A stretch of 64,000 nucleotides of DNA from positions 372,001 to 436,000 of the forward strand of contig NZ_QGGQ01000003.1 in assembly GCF_003148665.1 (NCBI RefSeq), in the 5' to 3' direction. Source of the DNA: Maribacter polysiphoniae (GTDB taxonomy: Bacteria > Bacteroidota > Bacteroidia > Flavobacteriales > Flavobacteriaceae). The notes under the pieces were generated by a model. The model saw only the letters and a program-made list of their open reading frames with translations, had not been told where the DNA came from and did no database searches. Positions 51,759 through 61,917 of the stretch are shown here, in pieces (the first letter of the stretch is position 1; every line of letters begins with the position of its first letter). A program made the position numbers and the translations under genes.

Positions 51759-53924
51759 ATGATGAACAAGAAAGTTAATTTAATCGCAATTGTTTTTTTA
51801 CTGTTCCTATTTTCCTGTGCGGAAGAACAAAACAATTCTGAAACGGTGGTTGTTGAGACTTTCGATGTTCCCCCTACTAAATCAACGAACATCAACTATA
51901 TAGGCAATCGAGCGCCTTTGGTAGAAAGTGCCTTGATAAAACTACCCTTGGGAGCCATAAAACCTGATAATTGGTTAAAGGAGTCCCTGCAAAGACAGGC
52001 AGACGGACTCATGGGCAATCTTGGAGAAATAAGTGCTTGGCTGCAAAAAGAAGACAATGCGTGGCTCGCCAAAGACGGTAAAGGATCTTGGGGTTGGGAA
52101 GAGGTTCCCTATTGGCTAAAGGGGTATTTGAATACGGCCTATATTTTGGAAGATGAAACGATGATCAAGGAAGCCCAGATATGGATTGAAGCAGCTATTG
52201 CCAGCCAACGTACCGATGGTAATTTTGGCCCTATCATGGTCTCGGATGAAGATGGCACCCAAGATTTTTGGAGCAATATGATCATGTTGTATTGTCTACA
52301 ATCATATTATGAATATACCCAGGATGAAAGAGTCATAGATTTGATGACCAAATATTTTGAGTTTCAATTGGGTTTGCCCGATGAACAACTACTTTCAAAA
52401 ACACAATATTGGCAACGTATTCGAGGGGGCGATAACCTATACAGTGTTACTTGGTTGTACAACCGTACCGGTGAAAAATGGCTCTTGGAACTAGCGGAAA
52501 AAATACACCGCGTAACCGCACCATGGTCAAAAAGGGACAATACCCTTGACGAAATCGGAAATTGGAAAGAAAAGCGTGAGGGTACTGAATGGCCCGAATG
52601 GTATGGTTACCTTGTAGATTGGCACAATGTAAACGTTGCGCAGGCATTTCGGGAACCAGCCCAATATTATGAGTTAAGCCATAATGATAATGATTTACAG
52701 GCAACCTATGATAATTTTGATATTATAAGAGAACATTTTGGACAGGTCCCTGGTGGAATGTTCGGATCAGATGAAAATGCAAGACCAGGATATGACGACC
52801 CAAGACAGGGTGTAGAGACTTGTGGGATGGTAGAACAAATGAACTCCGATGAGCATTTATTACGAATTACCGGTGATATTTTTTGGGCAGATCATGTCGA
52901 AGAGGTTACATTTAATTCATTTCCGGCAGCATTGATGCCTGATTTTAGGTCACTCCGTTATATAACCAGTCCCAACATGGTGCTGAACGATGATCAAAAC
53001 CATCGACCGGGAATCATGAATGACGGGCCTTTTTTGATGATGAATCCGTTCAGTTCACGTTGTTGTCAACATAACCATGGACAAGGTTTACCCTATCTTG
53101 TTGAAAACCTTTGGATGGCTACTCCTGATAATGGATTGGCGGCAGTTATCTATGCGGCAAATACTGTAAAGGCAAAAGTAGGCAAGGGGCAAGAAGTGGG
53201 CATTGCCTTAAAAACCAATTATCCCTTTGAAGATGATTTGACATTTACCATTTGTAGTGATAAGGAAGCAACATTCCCGTTATATTTTCGAATCCCTGCT
53301 TGGTGTACATCTGCCAGTTTAGTACTGAACAATGAAAAAATGAATGTTTCAGCAAAGGGGGGTAAGTATGTACGATTGGTAAGAACATGGAAAAATGGGG
53401 ATATTATCAAACTTTCTCTTCCAAAAACCTTGAAAGTAAGAACATGGGTGAAGAACCACAATAGTGTAAGTGTAGATTACGGACCTTTGACATTTTCATT
53501 GAAAATCGGAGAAAAATACATAAAAAAAGAGAGTGATAAGACTGCTCTTTGGGATTCAAAATGGCAAAAAGGAGTTGATGTCGATAAATGGCCTTCGTAT
53601 GAAATCCACCCCACAACTGCATGGAATTATGGATTGGTTTTGAGCGAATCAGACCCGCAAGGTTCTTTTACAATTGAGACCAGACCATGGCCCAAAGATA
53701 ATTATCCTTTCACACCGGATAAGGCCCCCATTGTTTTGAGGGCTAAAGGCAAACGAATTCCACAGTGGGAAATTGACAAATACGGATTGGCAGAAGAATT
53801 GCAGGATAGTCCTGTGAAATCAAAAGAGCATGAGGAGGAGATTGAACTTATTCCAATGGGTGCGGCTAGACTACGCATAAGTTCATTTCCTGTAATTGGT
53901 GAAAATGGAAAAGATTGGCAATAG
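51759..53924 (+). CDS. GH127/GH146-type beta-L-arabinofuranosidase lipoprotein (DUF1680)
   Basis: 721 residues with lipobox FSC (Cys about 20). An (alpha/alpha)6-barrel of the DUF1680 family carries the zinc-thiolate site seen in the bifidobacterial HypBA1: E353-x-C355 (VETCGM) and the C435-C436 pair (SRCCQHN), C435 being the expected nucleophile. C-terminal beta-sandwich domains follow (about 480-720). The enzyme should release terminal beta-L-arabinofuranose. This narrows the locus target to a polymer with beta-L-Araf or related caps, as in hydroxyproline-rich glycoproteins or pectic arabinan. GH127 and GH146 cannot be told apart by eye. Confidence 0.9.
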   Translation: MMNKKVNLIAIVFLLFLFSCAEEQNNSETVVVETFDVPPTKSTNINYIGNRAPLVESALIKLPLGAIKPDNWLKESLQRQADGLMGNLGEISAWLQKEDNAWLAKDGKGSWGWEEVPYWLKGYLNTAYILEDETMIKEAQIWIEAAIASQRTDGNFGPIMVSDEDGTQDFWSNMIMLYCLQSYYEYTQDERVIDLMTKYFEFQLGLPDEQLLSKTQYWQRIRGGDNLYSVTWLYNRTGEKWLLELAEKIHRVTAPWSKRDNTLDEIGNWKEKREGTEWPEWYGYLVDWHNVNVAQAFREPAQYYELSHNDNDLQATYDNFDIIREHFGQVPGGMFGSDENARPGYDDPRQGVETCGMVEQMNSDEHLLRITGDIFWADHVEEVTFNSFPAALMPDFRSLRYITSPNMVLNDDQNHRPGIMNDGPFLMMNPFSSRCCQHNHGQGLPYLVENLWMATPDNGLAAVIYAANTVKAKVGKGQEVGIALKTNYPFEDDLTFTICSDKEATFPLYFRIPAWCTSASLVLNNEKMNVSAKGGKYVRLVRTWKNGDIIKLSLPKTLKVRTWVKNHNSVSVDYGPLTFSLKIGEKYIKKESDKTALWDSKWQKGVDVDKWPSYEIHPTTAWNYGLVLSESDPQGSFTIETRPWPKDNYPFTPDKAPIVLRAKGKRIPQWEIDKYGLAEELQDSPVKSKEHEEEIELIPMGAARLRISSFPVIGENGKDWQ

Positions 53925-54199
53925 TTGTCGGTGACAAGGCATAAACCTTCAATTTTACGCCTCTAGGAAGAAAAGCACAATTAGAAACACTTTCTGACAT
54001 TTCATTTTACGATAATCATAGAACTTCTATTCAAGTAGCTGCATTGACTTTTGAAAGTGAAACTTTATAAAGCGATAAGGAAAGACCTTTTGATTTTATG
54101 GCTACCGGATTTAGAATAAATGATGAATGACAATAATTAAATAAGAGGGGGGACTTTCTCCAGTTAGTGAATTACTAAAAACCTTATAAAACATATGAT
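53925..54199. pseudogene. Intergenic gene remnants
   Basis: Protein-like fragments in changing frames: INLQFYASRKKSTIR near 53945, VAALTFES near 54035 and PFDFMATGFRINDE with a stop near 54088-54130. They look like the frame-shifted end of a lost secreted protein gene between the GH127-type and GH43 genes. The last part is the leader of the GH43 gene. Confidence 0.35.
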
Positions 54200-55318
54200 A
54201 TGAAAGCAATCACTATTTCAAAATTTGTCATAGTAGTTTTGGTTATTTTTGCATTTGGCTGCAAGGTAGCCGGTTCGAGAAAGGAAATTGTCACTTCTGT
54301 TGAAGTAATTGGTGATAGTCATGACATCAATACTTTTACCAATCCGTTGTTGCCGAGTGGTGCGGATCCATGGGCCATTTATCATAAAGGCAATTACTAT
54401 TATATAAAGTCTGGAGCCAATGCTATCACACTTATGAGAACCCCTGATATTACCGATTTGAAAAATGCCGAAAAGAAAATAATTTGGACTGCTCCAAATA
54501 CTGGTGACCATTCCAAGAATATTTGGGCTCCTGAGGTTCACAATATTGATGGGTTTTGGTATGTTTATGTTGCTGCGGATGATGGGGACAATAGAAATCA
54601 TAGAATGTTCGTATTGGAAAACAGATCAGCAGATCCGTTTGAAGGAGAATTTATTGTGAAATCGAAGCTTAGAACTGATCCTAATGACAATTGGGCCATA
54701 GATGGTAGTATTTTCAGGCATAAAGATAAATTCTATTTTATATGGTCCGGATGGGAAAAGCCGAAAGCAAAGATTGAAACACAGAATATTTATATTGCCC
54801 GTATGTCAGATCCTTGGACAATTACTTCGGAAAGGGTTTTACTAAGTACACCTGAATTTGATTGGGAACGGAATTGGGAATATCCCGATGTTTGGCATCC
54901 TGATGCCCCGGTTTACGTAAATGAAGGGCCACAAGCCTTGGCACATGGAAGTAAATTACATATTATTTATTCAGCAAGTGGATGCTGGACACCTTATTAT
55001 GCGTTGGGTATTTTATCTATGGATGCTGAAAGTGACCCAATGGATTTATCTTCCTGGAAAAAATCAAAAGAGCCGATATTTCAACAATCATTGGAAAACC
55101 GAGTTTACGGTACGGGGCATAACTCTTTCTTTAAAAGTCCCGATGGCACTGAAGATTGGGTTTTGTACCATGCCAATGATAACCCAACCGATGGATGTGC
55201 GGAAAAACGTTCACCAAGGGCACAAAAAATCAGCTGGTCAGATGATGACATGCCAATTTTAGGAATTCCCTTGCCCACTTCAAAACAGTTGGCAAAACCT
55301 TCTGGGACAAACAAATAG
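54200..55318 (+). CDS. GH43 lipoprotein, exo-alpha-1,5-L-arabinofuranosidase type
   Basis: 372 residues with lipobox FGC (Cys about 21). The propeller catalytic triad is visible: Asp in GADPWAIYH (about 55), Asp in WAIDGSIF (about 165) and Glu in YVNEGPQAL (about 238). The sequence look (IWAPEVHNIDGFWYVYVAADDGDNRNH; YGTGHNSFF) is that of GH43_26-like enzymes that trim alpha-1,5-arabino-oligosaccharides. The subfamily is from memory, the family is sure. A terminator follows, so it closes the first enzyme transcript. Confidence 0.9.
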   Translation: MKAITISKFVIVVLVIFAFGCKVAGSRKEIVTSVEVIGDSHDINTFTNPLLPSGADPWAIYHKGNYYYIKSGANAITLMRTPDITDLKNAEKKIIWTAPNTGDHSKNIWAPEVHNIDGFWYVYVAADDGDNRNHRMFVLENRSADPFEGEFIVKSKLRTDPNDNWAIDGSIFRHKDKFYFIWSGWEKPKAKIETQNIYIARMSDPWTITSERVLLSTPEFDWERNWEYPDVWHPDAPVYVNEGPQALAHGSKLHIIYSASGCWTPYYALGILSMDAESDPMDLSSWKKSKEPIFQQSLENRVYGTGHNSFFKSPDGTEDWVLYHANDNPTDGCAEKRSPRAQKISWSDDDMPILGIPLPTSKQLAKPSGTNK

Positions 55319-55391
55319 AATAAGAATTTCATCTTCAAAAATTACAATGTGCGTAAAAAGGTATAATTTTTTATTTGACACAAGAAATACT

Positions 55392-55426
55392 GAGTCGGAC
55401 TATAGATCGTTCGGCTCTTTTTTTTT
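55392..55426 (+). terminator. Terminator after the GH43 gene
   Basis: GAGTCGGAC (55392-55400) pairs with GTTCGGCTC (55409-55417), including two G-U pairs in RNA, and is followed by nine T. It isolates the enzyme transcript from the susC operon downstream. Confidence 0.85.
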
Positions 55427-55941
55427 CTAATAAGTTCATTGTTTATTTAAGGAAATAGGTTTTCAAGTCTATAAACCGAATATAAAGACAAATACTGGCG
55501 AGTATCTTAAATAATAATTCAGATTCCCATTTAGTTTTATGGTACCGAGGAATTCATACTGACGAAAGCCATTTGTAATATACTATTCTAGAAGAAATTG
55601 GGTAATGCTAGTTCTCAAGCTTAGTTGAATCCTGATGAAGAAATCCACAACGTGTTGCATGGTTCAACAATATGTGTCAACCCATGCTATTTCTTAATGT
55701 AATCTTAATATTTGAACGATTTGTACGAAACAATGAAACAAATTAAATGATCATCCAGCAGTGAAATGGGTTTATTTGACATGTGTCAATGTGATAAAAT
55801 TTTAACCAAAAAATAATAATAACAAAAAAAGAAGAACTAATTATTGCGTATTAAACAAAAAACCACCTTCGAATTAAAAATTTGATTTGAGGATTATAAA
55901 TAAACCAACTCTAAACTTAATGATCATAAAAATGAAAAACA
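55427..55941 (+). promoter_or_regulatory. Promoter and leader of the second susCD operon
   Basis: 515 bp without a coding frame. ATGTGTCAA occurs twice, at 55672-55680 and 55781-55789. The second is part of the inverted repeat TGACA-TG-TGTCA (55777-55788). The last 130 bp are a very A-rich leader. The repeat pair is the best candidate operator for the HTCS in this locus. Confidence 0.5.
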
Positions 55942-58900
55942 ATGAAAAAACGACCAACTAAATTTATTCAACAGCTGCTGGTATATGTATGCTTGCTATT
56001 TATTTCCGTGAATTTGGGATACGGGCAGGATCAAATATCGGTAACAGGGACGGTTACTGCTATGAACGGAGGTGATTTTTTGCCTGGTGTATCGATAATT
56101 GTTAAAAATACAACGAATGGGGTAAGCACTGATTTTAATGGGAATTATAGCATAGAAACTACTTCGGATGCTGTATTGGTTTTAAGTTATCTTGGATTTA
56201 AAACCATAGAAATTCCTGTGAATGGTCAAACTACGATTGACGTTCAACTTGAAGATGATGTTGCTGCTCTTGATGAAGTGGTTATAACTGGGTATACAAC
56301 ACAGGAGAAAAAATCCATTACGGCAGCTATCTCAACAGTTACTAGCAAGGATTTGGAAAATGTGCATGCGGGGGCTTCTGTAAGCTCTGGACTTGCAGGT
56401 AAAATTTCAGGGGTTACCTTTAAAATGGCGGATGGTCGTCCAGGTGCTTCGGCAGCCATTCAAATTCGTAATATGGGTAATCCCCTATATATTATTGATG
56501 GCATTCAACAAGATGTAAGACAATTCAATAACATTTCACCAGGTGATATAGCAAGTATTTCTGTTCTTAAAGATGCATCTGCTGCAATTTATGGAGTTAG
56601 GGCTGCCAATGGGGTTGTTGTGGTAACAACAAAGCGCGGAAGAAAGAATTCTAAGAATGTGGTTGATATCAATGCTTATTATGGTGGACAAAACTGGTCT
56701 AGATTTCCAAATACAGTGAATGACTCCTATGAATATATGAGCAGAAAAGCTGAAGCGGAACTGAATGAATTTGGGGAAACACAAATTACCCAAGAAGAAT
56801 TGGATAAATATAGTTTGGGTACAGAAGCTGGTTACCAATCCTTTAATTGGAAAGATTTTATTATTAAAAAGAACGCTCCGTTGTACAATATCAATGTTAG
56901 TACATCTGGGGGGTCAGAAAAGATAAACTACTATATTTCCGGTACCCATTTAAAACAGGAAGCGGTTTTGGGTCCAGAGTTTAGTTTTGAACGAAGTAAT
57001 ATTCAGAGCAACCTGGATGCCAATATTACAGATCGCTTAAAAGTAGGCGTTCAGATTAATGGTAGAATAGAGACTACTGACAATCCGGGAATACCTGGAG
57101 CTGATGATTATTGGTTACCGCGGTTTGCTATTTTACGTAATAGACCTTATGAGCGACCTTATGCCAATGACAATCCTGAATATTTGAATGATATAGGTCA
57201 TAACGAGACCAACTGGGCACTGCACAACAAAGAAATTGGCGGCTACTCAACAGATATTAGACGTGTCCTTCAAACAAATTTTAGTGGTGAATATAAATTT
57301 GGAGGTATTGCAGAGGGGCTAATTGTAAAGGGTATGTATTCTTACTTCATTGAAGACCAAGTTCTGAATGGGCATGAATATACGTACGACGCTTATACAT
57401 ATGATGCTACAAATGATGAATATAATGCTACAGGAGGTAGTTCTAATCCATGGAGGGAGCGTAGAAACCGTAAGCAAATTAAAAAGGTTTACCAAGGTCA
57501 GCTCCTATACAAGAAATCCTTTGCAGAAAACCATAATGTTGAAGGTTTGTTCATGGTGGAGCGCCAAGAGGAACGAGATCAGAACCAATGGTTTCGTTCT
57601 GTACCGGAAACCAATATTCTTCCTTTGATTTATTTTGCTAATCTGGCTGATTTTCAAGATTATGACGCAGAATTGGCGAGAATAGGATACATTGGAAAAC
57701 TCAATTATAATTTTAAAGAGAAATACTATGTAGAGTTATCAGGCAGGCAAGATGCTTCATGGAAGTTTGCACCCAGCAAAAGAAAAGGTTTTTTTCCATC
57801 GGGTTCTATTGGTTGGAGGCTAACCGAAGAGGATTGGTATGATACCATTGCAGGAGAAGATCCTTGGGTGTCAGAATTTAAACTTAGGGCATCTTATGGT
57901 ATCCTGGGAGATGATGATATCGGTATTGGGGCTTATGACTATTTACCAGGATATAACTATAATACGGGGACGGTTATATTAGATGACCAACCTATTGTTG
58001 GGGCTAGGGACAAAGGGCAGATTGTTGATAATATATCTTGGTTCAAGAGTAAGATAACGGATATTGGTTTTGATTTTAGTCTTTTCAATGGTAAGATTTC
58101 GGGGTCGTATGATTATTTCTACAGATTACGAACCGGTCTTAGAGGTAGGAAATACGATATTTTAATACCTAATGAATTAGGGTACGGACTTCCCGATGAA
58201 AATGTGAACAGTGATGCACAATCCGGATTTGAAGGAGCAATTACTTATACCAATAGTTTTGGAGATTTTAATTTGACTGTATCAGGAAACGGTTCTTATT
58301 CCAGAGGTAAATTCATCGAATCCTATAAGCCGAGATTTGAAAATTCTTGGCAAGAGTATAGAAGTTCAAATGAAGGAAGGTATAACGATATAAGATGGGG
58401 GTTCAATACAATAGGACAATTCCAATCACAAGAGGAAATAAACAATTATACTGTGGATATCGATGGTCAGGGCAACAGGACTTTGTTGCCGGGCGATCTT
58501 ATTTATGAGGATTTAAACGGTGATGGAACCATCAACGGTTTAGATGAAAAGCCAATTGGTTATAGTTGGGGGAGACAACCTTCTATTAATTTTGGTTTAA
58601 ATATCCGAATGGACTATAAAGGAGTTGATTTTTCAGCCGATTTCTCTGGAGGATCAGGTTATTCTTGGGCCCAGGAGTGGGAGACCCGATGGGCTTTTCA
58701 GAACCAAGGAGCTTTAAACACAATATTCTTGGACTCATGGAGACGTCAGGATCCTGCTGATCCAAATAGTACTTGGATACCCGGAAAATATCCTGCATTA
58801 CGTTATAATAGTGGATATCACAGTAACTATAGATGGGGGCAAGCTTCAACTTACTGGATGCACAATGTAACTTATTTAAGGGCCCGTACCATCGAATTGG

Positions 58901-59091
58901 GTTATTCATTACCAAAATCCTTATTGGACAAAGCTGGTTTGCAAAAGGCACGGTTCTATGTGAACGCATATAACCTATTCTCTTTTGACAATCTATCTAA
59001 ATTCGGTATAGACCCAGAAGTTAATGACACCAATGGATTACAGTATCCACAAAATAAATTTGTTAATGTAGGGGTGAACCTATCCATATAA
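55942..59091 (+). CDS. SusC/RagA TonB-linked transporter of the polysaccharide locus
   Basis: A 1049-residue transporter: signal peptide about 1-29 (GYGQ), CarboxypepD_reg domain (about 33-110, GTVTAMNGGDFLPGVSI), plug (about 115-235, IASISVLKDASAAIYGVRAANGV) and a barrel ending NVGVNLSI. There is no STN domain, so regulation goes through the HTCS, not a FecR. It imports oligosaccharides together with the SusD encoded 13 bp downstream. It follows its own promoter region after a terminator. Confidence 0.96.
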   Translation: MKKRPTKFIQQLLVYVCLLFISVNLGYGQDQISVTGTVTAMNGGDFLPGVSIIVKNTTNGVSTDFNGNYSIETTSDAVLVLSYLGFKTIEIPVNGQTTIDVQLEDDVAALDEVVITGYTTQEKKSITAAISTVTSKDLENVHAGASVSSGLAGKISGVTFKMADGRPGASAAIQIRNMGNPLYIIDGIQQDVRQFNNISPGDIASISVLKDASAAIYGVRAANGVVVVTTKRGRKNSKNVVDINAYYGGQNWSRFPNTVNDSYEYMSRKAEAELNEFGETQITQEELDKYSLGTEAGYQSFNWKDFIIKKNAPLYNINVSTSGGSEKINYYISGTHLKQEAVLGPEFSFERSNIQSNLDANITDRLKVGVQINGRIETTDNPGIPGADDYWLPRFAILRNRPYERPYANDNPEYLNDIGHNETNWALHNKEIGGYSTDIRRVLQTNFSGEYKFGGIAEGLIVKGMYSYFIEDQVLNGHEYTYDAYTYDATNDEYNATGGSSNPWRERRNRKQIKKVYQGQLLYKKSFAENHNVEGLFMVERQEERDQNQWFRSVPETNILPLIYFANLADFQDYDAELARIGYIGKLNYNFKEKYYVELSGRQDASWKFAPSKRKGFFPSGSIGWRLTEEDWYDTIAGEDPWVSEFKLRASYGILGDDDIGIGAYDYLPGYNYNTGTVILDDQPIVGARDKGQIVDNISWFKSKITDIGFDFSLFNGKISGSYDYFYRLRTGLRGRKYDILIPNELGYGLPDENVNSDAQSGFEGAITYTNSFGDFNLTVSGNGSYSRGKFIESYKPRFENSWQEYRSSNEGRYNDIRWGFNTIGQFQSQEEINNYTVDIDGQGNRTLLPGDLIYEDLNGDGTINGLDEKPIGYSWGRQPSINFGLNIRMDYKGVDFSADFSGGSGYSWAQEWETRWAFQNQGALNTIFLDSWRRQDPADPNSTWIPGKYPALRYNSGYHSNYRWGQASTYWMHNVTYLRARTIELGYSLPKSLLDKAGLQKARFYVNAYNLFSFDNLSKFGIDPEVNDTNGLQYPQNKFVNVGVNLSI

Positions 59092-59104
59092 AATTGATTT
59101 AAAG

Positions 59105-60994
59105 ATGAAAAAGTATATATTTTTAGCAGGGATTATTACGATGTTGGCTTGGAGTTGTACCAAGAACGACGAGGAATTCTTAGACCGACCACCATCTTCA
59201 TTATTGACGCAAGATCAGATATTTAAAGATCCGAGTGCTGTTCTATCCGTATTGGGGGATTTATATAATAGATATGAAGATTTTGGAAGACTTGATGATT
59301 GGGCATCCGTTGCGCAATTCAATGTGGCATATTGGTCAGAGGTGGGGCGCTATCAAGAGTTTCAGAATGATGGTTGGGGTTATGGCTCATGGGGGATATG
59401 GGATTATGGATACATTAGGGAAATTAACCTATTCTTGGAACGATGTGAAGAAGCAACTGAGTTGGAAGAATCACTAAAAGCCCGTTTCTTGGCTGAAGGA
59501 CGTTTTTTAAGGGCATCTTATTATTTTGAGATGGTAAAACGCATGGGTGGGGTTCCTTTGATTTTAGAATCAGAAACCTATGATTTTAGTGGTGATGCAT
59601 CTTATTTACAGCACCCAAGAGAAACCGAAGCAGCCATTTATGATTTTGTTATAGGAGAAGCGGATGCCTTAAAGGACATTTTGCCTACTGATGTAAATTC
59701 AAAGTCTCGGGCTACAAAAGGGGCTGTCCTAGCGATGAAAGCTAGAGCGGCACTATATGCCGGGTCAATTGCCAAATATGGGACAACAACACCACAGGTT
59801 TCGTTGCCAGGAAATGAAGTTGGGATTCCTGCTTCAATGGCCGATGGTTATTATACACAAGCATTATCAGCTGCAGAGGCTATCATCAATGGAGATGCAG
59901 GGGCCTATGGTTTGTATACTAAAAAACCGAATCTTTCGGAAAATTTTGAAGCACTTTTTTATGATAAGGCCAATAATCCAGAAGCAATCTTTGTGGAGGA
60001 TTACAAAGTCGGTGCAGGAAAGATCCACTACTTCACAGGTTGGAATCAACCACGTTATGGTGCTGAAGAAGAAGAGGGAGGGCGTATAAACCCCAGTTTA
60101 CAATTAGTACAATCTTTTGAAATGTTGGATGGTACTTATGCACCGTTGGAAAATGAAGTAGGAGGCAATCCTGTTTATTATGACAATATAGATGATATTT
60201 TTCAAAATAGGGATGCCCGTTTGGCTGGCACTGTCATATTGCCCGGTTCCACGTTCAAGTCGAAACCTGTTGATATTTGGGCGGGAGTAGTATTGGCCGA
60301 TGGTTCTATTGTAAGTGGCGATTCACGTGGCCAGGAAAAAACATTACCAGGAGCTACGGAACAAGTACAGGTAGTAGGATTTGATGGTCCTATCGATGGG
60401 CTTGAATTTACAGCTCAGAGTGGTTTTTATATCCGTAAGTATCAAGATCCGAACACGGGGTCAGGTCGTCGTGGTACCCAAAGTGATGTTTGGTTTATAC
60501 GATACAGATACGGGGAAGTGTTGTTGAATGCTGCCGAGGCGGCATTCGAGTTGGCACAACCGGATGTTGCGGCAGGCTATCTAAACGAACTTAGGGCGAG
60601 GGCTGGTATTACTGTCCCATTGACAGGTGCAGACGTGAGTTTTGATAAAATCGCCCATGAACGTTATGTTGAGTTAGCATTTGAAGGACTGCATTTCTTT
60701 GATTTAAAAAGATGGCGATTGGCACATGTTGTATTGGACGGAAACCCAATTAGTGAAACCGAAGTCACACAGAACATTGGTGTTGCCAGCAAGAGGGAAA
60801 CCCAACCATACAGTATATGGCCTTATAGATACCATAATCCTGGAGATCCGAACGATGGTAAGTGGCTGTACAAAACTTTGAGATTGTCCAGAATTACTGG
60901 AGCAGACCGTTTCCAACTTGGGAACTATTACTCAGAGATAGGACAAGATCTAATCAATAATAATCCCAAATTGGTTAGGAACCCAAATCAATAA
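59105..60994 (+). CDS. RagB/SusD family lipoprotein of the polysaccharide locus
   Basis: 629 residues with lipobox WSC (Cys about 18). SusD signatures include RFLAEGRFLRASYYFEMVKR in the TPR part and C-terminal ERYVELAFEGLHFFDLKRW and NNPKLVRNPNQ. It is larger than an average SusD owing to loops at about 200-330 that could hold glycan-binding residues. It forms the lid of the preceding SusC and lies 20 bp before the DUF3823 gene. Confidence 0.95.
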   Translation: MKKYIFLAGIITMLAWSCTKNDEEFLDRPPSSLLTQDQIFKDPSAVLSVLGDLYNRYEDFGRLDDWASVAQFNVAYWSEVGRYQEFQNDGWGYGSWGIWDYGYIREINLFLERCEEATELEESLKARFLAEGRFLRASYYFEMVKRMGGVPLILESETYDFSGDASYLQHPRETEAAIYDFVIGEADALKDILPTDVNSKSRATKGAVLAMKARAALYAGSIAKYGTTTPQVSLPGNEVGIPASMADGYYTQALSAAEAIINGDAGAYGLYTKKPNLSENFEALFYDKANNPEAIFVEDYKVGAGKIHYFTGWNQPRYGAEEEEGGRINPSLQLVQSFEMLDGTYAPLENEVGGNPVYYDNIDDIFQNRDARLAGTVILPGSTFKSKPVDIWAGVVLADGSIVSGDSRGQEKTLPGATEQVQVVGFDGPIDGLEFTAQSGFYIRKYQDPNTGSGRRGTQSDVWFIRYRYGEVLLNAAEAAFELAQPDVAAGYLNELRARAGITVPLTGADVSFDKIAHERYVELAFEGLHFFDLKRWRLAHVVLDGNPISETEVTQNIGVASKRETQPYSIWPYRYHNPGDPNDGKWLYKTLRLSRITGADRFQLGNYYSEIGQDLINNNPKLVRNPNQ

Positions 60995-61014
60995 TCGATT
61001 TTAATACAGATATT

Positions 61015-61707
61015 ATGAAAACTAAATTTTATTTATTGATACTCAGTACGTTATTAGTGGTGACGTCATGTGAACTTGATAATTTTGATGAACCAGATGC
61101 AATTTTCACAGGGCGTATCATGTACAACGGAGAGGCCATTCCCGTTGCTAGAAATCAAGTTAGGTTTGAACTTTGGCAACCAGAGTATGAAACACCAGCC
61201 CCCATAGATGTTGCCATCGCGCAAGATGGAAGTTTTAGCAGTCGTTTGTTTTCAGGGAAATACGAACTTCGATTTTTACAAGGAGAAGGACCTTTTAAGG
61301 CTCCTACGAACGCTATCAATATTGAATTGAGTGGTGGTAAGCAAATGGATATAGAGGTTACACCTTATCATTTGATAAGAAACCTTCAATTTTCTCATTC
61401 TTCAGGTACTATAAGTGCAACTTGTTCTGTAGACCAAATTCTGACTGGTGCGGATGCGAAAGATGTTGAAAGGGTTGTACTAGTAATCAATAGGACCCAG
61501 TTTGTTGATGCCAATAGTGGTAGTGAAGGAAGTATAGCACAGGTAGATGCGACGGATATTTCTAATTTAAGTAGTTTGGAAATGTCTGTGGAAATACCCA
61601 TTGATCCCAAAAAACCTGATCAAGATTATATGTTTGCCCGCATTGGAGTGAAAATGATAGGTGTTGAGGATATGATTTATTCCCAAGTCGAAAAAATAGC
61701 GCTCTGA
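61015..61707 (+). CDS. DUF3823 surface lipoprotein (SusE-position)
   Basis: 230 residues: lipobox TSC (Cys about 20), then two small beta-sandwich domains (about 30-115, IFTGRIMYNGEAIPV, and about 120-228). DUF3823 proteins sit in the third position after susC-susD and are thought to be glycan-binding surface proteins. The near-constant position and the 20-bp gap support cotranscription. A strong terminator follows. Confidence 0.88.
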   Translation: MKTKFYLLILSTLLVVTSCELDNFDEPDAIFTGRIMYNGEAIPVARNQVRFELWQPEYETPAPIDVAIAQDGSFSSRLFSGKYELRFLQGEGPFKAPTNAINIELSGGKQMDIEVTPYHLIRNLQFSHSSGTISATCSVDQILTGADAKDVERVVLVINRTQFVDANSGSEGSIAQVDATDISNLSSLEMSVEIPIDPKKPDQDYMFARIGVKMIGVEDMIYSQVEKIAL

Positions 61708-61818
61708 TTATTTAAAGATGACCGAAGTTAAAAAGCACGTATAATATCCAAAGATAATATCATGGAACCCATGGTAAGAAGAAGTTAGTTTTTTTGAGTT
61801 AGTGAGTGAGTTAAGTTT

Positions 61819-61852
61819 TACCGGATTTTCTATGAAAATCCGGTAATTTTTT
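61819..61852 (+). terminator. Terminator after the DUF3823 gene
   Basis: Perfect 11-bp arms TACCGGATTTT (61819-61829) and AAAATCCGGTA (61835-61845) with a 5-nt loop and a T-run. It divides the binding/transport operon from the last enzymes. Confidence 0.9.
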
Positions 61853-61917
61853 CAGCAAAAAAGACTCTGTTAGCCCTAAATTCTTTGACATTGTTCCAAG
61901 ACTGGTATACAGTATAA

